A stretch of DNA of 46,591 nucleotides. It comes from Lachnospiraceae bacterium NK4A179. Lineage in GTDB: Bacteria > Bacillota > Clostridia > Lachnospirales > Lachnospiraceae. The stretch lies in the NCBI GenBank assembly GCA_000421045.1, contig ATWC01000025.1, positions 1 to 46,591 of the forward strand. The letters are read 5' to 3'. The first letter of the stretch is position 1. Every line of letters starts with the position of its first letter. The notes under the pieces were generated by a model. That model searched no databases, had not been told where the DNA came from, and worked only from the letters and a program-made list of their open reading frames with translations. Both the position numbers and the translations under genes were made by a program. Positions 40,151 to 46,591 of this stretch are shown piece by piece.

Positions 40151-43100
40151 ATGGCAGAAAAGTATTATGTGGGGCTTGATTTAGGTACTAATTCGATTGG
40201 ATGGGCTGTTACAGATGAAAGATATAGAATTCTTAGAAAAAAGGGTAAAGACATGTGGGGTGCCAGGCTTTTTAATGAAGCAGAGTCTGCTGCGGGAAGG
40301 AGGACTGCCAGGGTAGCGCGAAGGAGACTCGAAAGACAGAAGGCTAGGGTTGGGTATCTTAAAAAGGTGTTTGCGCCATATTTATCCGAGGTGGATCCTG
40401 GTTTTCTTCAGAGACTGGAAGATAGCCGTTTTTTTGAAGAAGATAAAACAGAAAAACAGAAATATGCGTTATTTTCTGATAAAGATTATACAGATAGGGA
40501 TTATCTAAAAAAATATCCGACAATATTTCATTTGAGGAGTGAATTGCTGGAATCAAAGGAGCCTCATGATATTAGGCTGGTATTTTTAGCTGTTCTTAAT
40601 ATTTTTATTCATAGAGGTCATTTCCTTAACCAGGGGCTGAAAGAGGGGACGCTTGGAGATATTAGGGAATGGATGAAAGTGCTTGATGAGAATCTTGAAA
40701 TGCTTTATCAGGACCGAGATTGGCATATGGCTGTTAACATTGAAGAGCAGCAAAGAATCTTGTCTTCAAAGGAGCTGACAGCAACAGCAAAACTTGAAAA
40801 ACTGTTATCGACCGTAGGAATTGAGAAGAAAGATAAAGATAATAAACCTCTGATAGAAATATACAAGCTAATATGTGGGCTAAAGGGAACCTTGGCTGTA
40901 GCTTTTGATGGTGAGATAACAGATGAAGAAAATTTAAAGTTTTCAGTCTCATTTCGTGATAGTGCCTATGAAGAAAATGAGAGAAAAGCAGAGGATCTTC
41001 TGGGAGAGACTGCCTTTGAGACATTTAAGGTGCTGAAGGAAATACATGATTGGGGTGTGCTTTCATCAATAATGAAAGGTGATGAAAAAACATATTCCTA
41101 TATCTCACTTGCCAAAGTAGATATGTATGAGAAACATAAGAAGGATCTAAAAGTACTTAAAAAGGTGATAAAGACATATAAGGCAGATGATTATAATCGT
41201 CTGTTCAGAAGTATGGAGGATAATACATACAGTGCTTACGTAGGGTCAGTAAATTATAAAAACAGAAAGATAAGACGTGGTGCAAAAAGTGATGCATTTA
41301 TTCCCGGTATCAAAAAAATAGTAGAAGAGATTTACAAATCGAATCCGGACAGTGATTGCGAGTATATATTAAATGAGATTTCCAAGGATAATTTTCTGCC
41401 TAAATTGCTTACGACGGCCAATGGTGTAATCCCTAATCAGTTGTATGCAGCAGAATTACGCAAGATACTCGATAATGCTTCCGAGTATCTTCCTTTCCTT
41501 AACGAGATAAGTGAAGATAAAAAAGGCTTGAGCATTAAAGAACAGCTTATAGCACTTTTTAAGTTCCAGATTCCATATTATGTGGGACCTTTAAAACGAT
41601 CAGAGAGTGGAAAGGCTTGGGTTGTCAGAAAGAATGACGGTACAGTTTATCCCTGGAATATAGATGATATGGTTGATATGCCGGCCACGTCGGAAGAGTT
41701 TATAAAAAATCTTATAAACGATTGTACTTACATAGAAGGGGAGAAGGTTCTCCCTCGGAATTCGCTTTTATTTGAAAAATATAAAGTCCTTAATGAATTA
41801 AATAATCTTAAGGTTAACGAACAAAAAATATCTGTGGAATTGAAACAAGATATTTTTATAAATTTATTTAGGAAAAATGGTAAAAAGGTTACCAATAAGA
41901 GTCTGCTGTCGTTTCTGAAAAGTAGAGGCATTATTGAGGCCAAAGCAACAGACGACTGTCTTAGCGGGTATGACAAGGAACTAGGTGGATTTACCGGAAC
42001 ACTTTCGAATTATGAAAAGTTTAAGCAGATATTCGACACAGAGGTGCTTACTGATCGTCAGATCGAGATTGCTGAAGATGTGATCTATTATTCTACGGTT
42101 TATGGGGATTCAAGGTCATATTTGAAAACAATACTGAGTGATAAATATGGCGATGTTTTTGATAAAAAACAGCTTGATAGATTAATCGGAATAAAGTTTA
42201 AAGATTGGGCAACCGTTTCCAAAGAGTTTTTACAGCTTCAGGCGCCCGAAAAGATGAACGGGGAAGTGGTTACGATAATATCTGCGTTATGGAATACAAA
42301 TATGAACCTGATGCAGATCATCAATGCTCCAGAGTATGGCTTTGCAGATGAACTTTCGGAAAAAAGAAAGAAACTTAGTAAAACACTTACAGAGATAACA
42401 TATGAAGATATAGAAGATTCGTATATGAATGCTCCTGTAAGGCGAATGGTATGGCAGACTATACGAATACTTCAGGAAATTGTTGGCATTATGGGGAGTG
42501 AACCCGAAAAAGTCTTTGTCGAGATGGCAAGATATGAAGGGCAGAAGGGGAGGAAAGGCCGTAAGGATAGCAGGAAGAAAAAACTGATGGCGCTGTATAA
42601 AAAATGTGAGGATGATGAAAAAAATTTAGTGACAGAGATAGAGCGTAGAGATGAGAAAGATTTCCGGATAAAGAAATTGTATCTATATTATTTGCAACGT
42701 TGTAAATGTATGTATTCAGGAAGGCCTATCGATCCTGAAAAACTGCTAGATGATAATTATTATGATATAGATCATATTTATCCAAGACATTATGTAAAGG
42801 ATGACAGCTTAGAGAATAACCTTGTTTTAGTAGAGTCAAAATATAATCGTGACAAGTCCGACGACCTGCTTGGAGAAGATATTCGGATGAAAATGAAGGA
42901 TGAATGGAAGGATTTGCTTGATAGAGGCTTTATTAATAATACTAAGTATGCACGCCTTATGAGAAGAGAGGCGTTTACTGATGAGGAATTCGCTACATTT
43001 ATAGAACGCCAGATGGTTGAGACCGGTCAAGGAACCAGAGAGGTTACAAGGATACTTGGTGAAGCCTTGGGTAACACGGGTGAAAATCATAAGGTGATTT

Positions 43101-44308
43101 TTGTGAAAGCCGGTTTGGTAAGCCAGTTTAGAAAATATAATGCAGATGCAGGCTGCCCGGCATTCGTAAAAAGCAGGATAATCAATGACCATCATCATGC
43201 GAAGGATGCTTATTTGAATATAGTGGTAGGAAATGTCTATTATACTAAATTCACTATGAACCCTATAAACTATATCAAGGAATTAAGAAATAAAAAAAAT
43301 CCGACGAAAAATGATAATTATCATATGGATATAGAAAAGCTTTTCGATCGCTTGACGGAAAGAAATGGTTATGTGGCCTGGAATCCTGATGAGGACAGGA
43401 TAGTTGTAAGAAAAATGATGGAGAAAAACTCTCCGATCATTACAAAAAGAACATATATGAATCATGGCCCTATATCTAAACTTAATCCTATATCACCTAA
43501 AGAATTTGGAAAAGCTGGTGGAAAAAGTTATTTGCCATTAAAAACATCGGATCAGCGCTTGATCAATACTGAAAGGTATGGTGGCTATTCGGATGTTAAG
43601 GGAGCATATTTCTTTTTGGTTGAGCATACTGTAAAGAAGAAGAGAATACGGACCATAGAGCCTGTTTATGTCTATATGACAGAAAAAATGTCCGGAAAAG
43701 AGCATTTGGAAGAATACTGTCGAGAACAATTGGGATACACGGATCCTGATGTAAGACTGGAAAAAATCCTTATGAATAGTTTGCTGAAAGTGAATGGGTT
43801 CAATCTATATCTTACCGCAAGAACCGGTAATTCTTTAGCGGTTTGTAATGCAGAGCAGCTGACTTTGGATATGGCAAAAGCCGCGTATACAAAGACTATA
43901 GCAAAAGCGATAGAGGAAAAAGCTTCGGAGGAGTATCTTCGCAAAATGCACGGAAAAAGTGCTGCAGTTATCACATGTGAGAATAATTTAGAATTATACG
44001 AAGCATTATGTGATAAACATAATAAAGGGATTTATTCCATAAAACCTACTTCTATAGGAGCTGTGATAGAGAAAGGTAAAGAATCTTTTAAGGTACTTGA
44101 TTTGGTTGATCAGGTATATGTACTAAATCAGATATTAATTGCAACGCAGTTGTTGAATAATGGGGTTGATCTTTCTTTGATAGGTGGTAGTTCATCTGTG
44201 GGAAAGACAAGAATTAATAAAAATATAACGGGTAATAGGGAAATAAAATTGATCGATCAGTCAGTTACAGGGCTTTATGAGCGGGAAATTGACCTGCTTA
44301 CCATATGA
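40151..44308 (+). CDS. cas9: CRISPR-associated endonuclease Cas9 (type II-A)
   Basis: 1385 residues, the large Cas9 size class. RuvC-I is YYVGLDLGTNSIGWAV with Asp10; an Arg-rich bridge helix (RRTARVARRRLERQKAR) follows near 51-67; RuvC-II is KVFVEMARYEG with Glu791; HNH is YDIDHIYPRHYV with His875; RuvC-III is DHHHAKDAYLN with His1016 and Asp1019. All catalytic residues are present, so double-strand cleavage guided by crRNA:tracrRNA is expected. The C-terminal part (about 1100-1385) would hold the PAM-interacting domain; PAM preference cannot be read. AAGGGG precedes ATG 40151. The stop overlaps cas1 as ATGA. Confidence 0.98.
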   Translation: MAEKYYVGLDLGTNSIGWAVTDERYRILRKKGKDMWGARLFNEAESAAGRRTARVARRRLERQKARVGYLKKVFAPYLSEVDPGFLQRLEDSRFFEEDKTEKQKYALFSDKDYTDRDYLKKYPTIFHLRSELLESKEPHDIRLVFLAVLNIFIHRGHFLNQGLKEGTLGDIREWMKVLDENLEMLYQDRDWHMAVNIEEQQRILSSKELTATAKLEKLLSTVGIEKKDKDNKPLIEIYKLICGLKGTLAVAFDGEITDEENLKFSVSFRDSAYEENERKAEDLLGETAFETFKVLKEIHDWGVLSSIMKGDEKTYSYISLAKVDMYEKHKKDLKVLKKVIKTYKADDYNRLFRSMEDNTYSAYVGSVNYKNRKIRRGAKSDAFIPGIKKIVEEIYKSNPDSDCEYILNEISKDNFLPKLLTTANGVIPNQLYAAELRKILDNASEYLPFLNEISEDKKGLSIKEQLIALFKFQIPYYVGPLKRSESGKAWVVRKNDGTVYPWNIDDMVDMPATSEEFIKNLINDCTYIEGEKVLPRNSLLFEKYKVLNELNNLKVNEQKISVELKQDIFINLFRKNGKKVTNKSLLSFLKSRGIIEAKATDDCLSGYDKELGGFTGTLSNYEKFKQIFDTEVLTDRQIEIAEDVIYYSTVYGDSRSYLKTILSDKYGDVFDKKQLDRLIGIKFKDWATVSKEFLQLQAPEKMNGEVVTIISALWNTNMNLMQIINAPEYGFADELSEKRKKLSKTLTEITYEDIEDSYMNAPVRRMVWQTIRILQEIVGIMGSEPEKVFVEMARYEGQKGRKGRKDSRKKKLMALYKKCEDDEKNLVTEIERRDEKDFRIKKLYLYYLQRCKCMYSGRPIDPEKLLDDNYYDIDHIYPRHYVKDDSLENNLVLVESKYNRDKSDDLLGEDIRMKMKDEWKDLLDRGFINNTKYARLMRREAFTDEEFATFIERQMVETGQGTREVTRILGEALGNTGENHKVIFVKAGLVSQFRKYNADAGCPAFVKSRIINDHHHAKDAYLNIVVGNVYYTKFTMNPINYIKELRNKKNPTKNDNYHMDIEKLFDRLTERNGYVAWNPDEDRIVVRKMMEKNSPIITKRTYMNHGPISKLNPISPKEFGKAGGKSYLPLKTSDQRLINTERYGGYSDVKGAYFFLVEHTVKKKRIRTIEPVYVYMTEKMSGKEHLEEYCREQLGYTDPDVRLEKILMNSLLKVNGFNLYLTARTGNSLAVCNAEQLTLDMAKAAYTKTIAKAIEEKASEEYLRKMHGKSAAVITCENNLELYEALCDKHNKGIYSIKPTSIGAVIEKGKESFKVLDLVDQVYVLNQILIATQLLNNGVDLSLIGGSSSVGKTRINKNITGNREIKLIDQSVTGLYEREIDLLTI

Positions 44309-45171
44309 GCTGGCGAACAGTTGTAATAACTGAAAATGCCAAACTTGATTATCAGGTTGGCTATATGATAGTACGAAGTAAGGATACTGTCCGTATTCAT
44401 TTGTCTGAAATTGAGACCCTTATTGTAGAATCGACGGCAGTATCCTTGACTTCATATTTAATGAGTGAACTGATGAAGAATAAGACAAAAGTAATATTCT
44501 GTGATGAAAAGCGCAATCCTTCTTCAGAACTCTTGCCATATTATGGAAGCCATGATACCAGTGCAAAAATACGCAATCAGATTGCATGGACAGAGGAAAA
44601 AAAGGGGGAAGTCTGGACTGAAATCGTTTCGGAAAAGATACGACAGCAGGCAATAACACTGGAACATCATGGTAAAGCTGAAGCCGGATTATTAAGGGGG
44701 TATTTAGAAGAAATAGAGTTCGGGGATAAAAGCAACAGGGAAGGACATTCTGCAAAAGTATATTTTAATGCTTTATTTGGGAAAAAATTCAGCCGGAAAG
44801 ATGATAATTCTGTTAACGCTGCGCTGAATTATGGCTATTCGTTATTGTTATCATCATTTACGAGAGAAGTGGTTGCAAATGGATACATTACTCAAATTGG
44901 GCTATTTCATGACAATATGTTTAATCCTTATAATCTGGCCAGTGATCTTATGGAACCCTTTAGACCTATTGTAGACGACATGGTTTTAAATCTTATGCCT
45001 GACAAGTTTGAGGTGGAAGAGAAACACGAAATGATACAACTATTTAATGTTGAGGTTACAATAAATGGGAGAAGGGAATATCTGCCCAATGCTGTAAGGA
45101 TTTATTCTAAAAGTGTTTTTGATACATTAGATGATGCCGGCACCGGATGCCTAAGGTTTTACGAAAGATGA
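44305..45171 (+). CDS. cas1: CRISPR integrase Cas1 (type II)
   Basis: 288 residues, type II size. The metal-dependent integrase residues are visible as Glu146 (REGHSAKVYF), His202 (IGLFHDN) and Glu217 (DLMEPFRP), matching the E/H/E set of the family. With Cas2 it inserts new spacers at the leader end; in II-A systems Csn2 and Cas9 also take part. Overlaps cas9 and cas2 by 4 bp each. Confidence 0.97.
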   Translation: MSWRTVVITENAKLDYQVGYMIVRSKDTVRIHLSEIETLIVESTAVSLTSYLMSELMKNKTKVIFCDEKRNPSSELLPYYGSHDTSAKIRNQIAWTEEKKGEVWTEIVSEKIRQQAITLEHHGKAEAGLLRGYLEEIEFGDKSNREGHSAKVYFNALFGKKFSRKDDNSVNAALNYGYSLLLSSFTREVVANGYITQIGLFHDNMFNPYNLASDLMEPFRPIVDDMVLNLMPDKFEVEEKHEMIQLFNVEVTINGRREYLPNAVRIYSKSVFDTLDDAGTGCLRFYER

Positions 45172-45488
45172 CATATCGTTTTATGAGAGTAATTGTTATG
45201 TTTGATCTGCCGGTTTTAACCGTTGCTGAAAGAAGAGAATACCGATTATTTCGGAAATATTTGATAAAAAGTGGTTTTATCATGATGCAGGAAAGTGTAT
45301 ATACGAAATTAGTGCAGAACCAGACAGCAGCGGATTGGGTGATTCAGGGGCTTCATAAGAATAAACCAACGAGCGGGCTGGTTCAGGCTTTGAGGGTGAC
45401 AGAAAAGCAGTTTTCCAAAATGGATTTCATTATTGGACATATCGAAACGGATGTTCTGGAAAGTGATGAGAGGATTGTATTTCTATGA
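45168..45488 (+). CDS. cas2: CRISPR-associated Cas2
   Basis: 106 residues starting MTYRFMRVIVMFDLPV, with the conserved Asp13 after the first strand, and RKYLIKSGFIMMQESVYTKL. It is the structural centre of the Cas1-Cas2 integrase. The frame is open from 45147, but the ATG at 45168 overlapping the cas1 stop (ATGA) gives the family N-terminus. Confidence 0.96.
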   Translation: MTYRFMRVIVMFDLPVLTVAERREYRLFRKYLIKSGFIMMQESVYTKLVQNQTAADWVIQGLHKNKPTSGLVQALRVTEKQFSKMDFIIGHIETDVLESDERIVFL

Positions 45489-46156
45489 TCATGAGTATAC
45501 CGTCAAAACAGCTTTCATTAGATCTTTCATCAGAATATATTTCGACAATAGTTGCTGAATCCGGAGATGTTATGTCTGAAATTGTTTTGGGAATTTCTGA
45601 ACAGTATGAAGGAGGGGAGCCAAGTGTTGTGATATCGGAGGATAACAAGATTTTAAAGCTGTCTCAGATGATGTCGTTCATTCCGGATCCTCTTCATGTA
45701 GATATTAATAGTCGGCCAATGTTAAAAAAGCTATATACTGATTTACAGGAAATAGGAAACAGACAGCTGGAAAAAATAAATGAAATAAACAGGCTGGCTA
45801 TAGATTTTCTGGATGATTTATCAGTCAGGTCAAACTACAACAATATAACATATAATTTGGAATTATCTGTAGAGTCGTTATTGAAAATGTACGAAGTTAA
45901 AATAGAGCCTTTATATGGTTCAATGTCTGACCGGTTATCGGAATATGTAAAGGCTGTGTCAAATCTGTTAGGTGTTAAGGTGTTTTGCTTTGTGAATCTT
46001 AAAGCTTTTCTATCTGAACAGAGGTTAAATGAGCTATTTACAATGACACGCTATTATAATGTTAATCTTATACTTATAGAATATAGAGAAAGAAATGAGA
46101 TCTGCCCCGAAAAAAGCTATATTATTGACAAAGATCAATGCCTAATAGTTAAATAA
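45485..46156 (+). CDS. csn2: CRISPR adaptation protein Csn2 (type II-A marker)
   Basis: 223 residues. Position (last cas gene, before the array), size and the pattern of an alpha/beta head and a long helical leg (KLYTDLQEIGNRQLEKINEINRLAIDFLDDL), ending with VKVFCFVNLKAFLSEQRLNELFTMTRYYNVNLILIEY, fit the short (about 220 residue) Csn2 group. Csn2 forms a ring on DNA ends during spacer capture. Overlaps cas2 by 4 bp. Confidence 0.92.
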   Translation: MIMSIPSKQLSLDLSSEYISTIVAESGDVMSEIVLGISEQYEGGEPSVVISEDNKILKLSQMMSFIPDPLHVDINSRPMLKKLYTDLQEIGNRQLEKINEINRLAIDFLDDLSVRSNYNNITYNLELSVESLLKMYEVKIEPLYGSMSDRLSEYVKAVSNLLGVKVFCFVNLKAFLSEQRLNELFTMTRYYNVNLILIEYRERNEICPEKSYIIDKDQCLIVK

Positions 46157-46234
46157 ATGGCAGTTTTTTGATGGAAAACCTTGGGTTAGGTTTTCACAAA
46201 AAATACAAGGCATCGGTGAGAACCTTAATTTGAG
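46157..46234 (+). promoter_or_regulatory. CRISPR leader with ATTTGAG anchoring motif
   Basis: 78 bp between csn2 and the first repeat. It contains an AAAACCT/AGGTTTT hairpin (46175-46194) and a weak promoter candidate, TTGGGT (46181-46186), N17, TACAAG (46204-46209). The last seven bases before repeat 1 are ATTTGAG (46228-46234), identical to the leader-anchoring sequence shown to fix spacer insertion in streptococcal II-A systems. Confidence 0.85.
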
Positions 46235-46591
46235 GTTTGAGAGCCTTGTAAAACTGAATATCTCTCAAACTTTTTAAAGTCTATGACAGTCTGGGTATTC
46301 GTTTGAGAGCCTTGTAAAACTGAATATCTCTCAAACAAAATATGGCAATTGGCGCATTGATTTTAGGTTTGAGAGCCTTGTAAAACTGAATATCTCTCAA
46401 ACAATAGCCTTAATCCAAGCCTCGCGCCATGGTTTGAGAGCCTTGTAAAACTGAATATCTCTCAAACTAACTTTATATTAGGCTGTACAAAAGGAACGTT
46501 TGAGAGCCTTGTAAAACTGAATATCTCTCAAACTAATTCCTCTGCTGTTGTGCATTCTGTAAGTTTGAGAGCCTTGTAAAACTGAATATCT
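46235..46591 (+). CRISPR. Type II-A CRISPR array (5 spacers visible, runs off the window)
   Basis: 36-bp repeat starting GTTTGAGAGCC and ending ATCTCTCAAAC, with 9-bp palindromic ends. Repeats start at 46235, 46301, 46367, 46432, 46498 and 46563; the first five are identical and the sixth is cut by the window end. Spacers: 46271-46300 (30 bp), 46337-46366 (30), 46403-46431 (29), 46468-46497 (30), 46534-46562 (29). The leader-proximal end is at the left, so the spacers seen are the most recent. The 30-nt spacer length is usual for II-A. Confidence 0.99.

Overview
The window looks like a chromosomal segment of a low-GC Gram-positive anaerobe, most likely a Lachnospiraceae member of the Butyrivibrio/Pseudobutyrivibrio type. 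This is inferred from strong AGGAGG-type ribosome binding sites, a T-box leader on proS, a secreted protein with C-terminal EGR-type repeats, GH42, YitT and DUF6273 families, and a type II-A CRISPR system. No species can be named from the sequence alone.

Layout. 1-1401: 3' end of a 23S rRNA followed by six tRNAs (Asp, Val, Tyr, fMet, Phe, Lys) and terminators; no 5S rRNA is seen behind the 23S. 1545-6692: secreted repeat protein, divergent sirtuin, unknown protein and guaA. 6693-9281: an accessory block next to the guaA 3' end, with tandem recombinase-site-like repeats, a type III (RNA/protein) toxin-antitoxin module and an XRE/BRO phage-type regulator pair under a palindromic operator. 9302-15395: an apparent operon of three small membrane proteins, pyruvate kinase, a Na+/Ca2+-type exchanger, a Na+/phosphate symporter and a YitT protein. 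15531-17448: a strikingly regular array of alternating 8-bp motifs in front of a truncated 18-codon ORF, then a more GC-rich esterase/TetR pair. 17561-21541: secreted DUF6273 protein, membrane diguanylate cyclase and a small membrane protein. 21587-24351: T-box-controlled proS and a beta-carbonic anhydrase. 24363-30825: small membrane protein, VOC protein, aminoglycoside 6-adenylyltransferase-like protein, MFS exporter, GH42 beta-galactosidase and a membrane protein. 30811-37680: HAD and double-Nudix proteins, DUF1963 protein, an ABC-2 exporter operon with LytTR/DUF3021, and a DUF2975/XRE operon. 37713-39754: glycerol-1-phosphate dehydrogenase-like protein and a methyltransferase. 39962-46591: a complete type II-A CRISPR-Cas locus: antisense tracrRNA, cas9-cas1-cas2-csn2 (each junction a 4-bp ATGA overlap), leader and the start of the array, which runs off the window.

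How the parts work together. Two defence modules flank the window: the type III toxin-antitoxin system near guaA and the CRISPR-Cas locus at the right. In the latter, tracrRNA and cas9 are divergent and their -35 regions overlap in one short palindrome, the predicted tracrRNA 5' end falls exactly on the anti-repeat, and the leader ends in the ATTTGAG anchoring motif known from streptococcal II-A systems. The least explained structure is the array at 15531-15760: eight copies of CTACGTGA or its complement, strictly alternating in orientation, one every 31-33 bp (three helical turns), ending just before a ribosome binding site.
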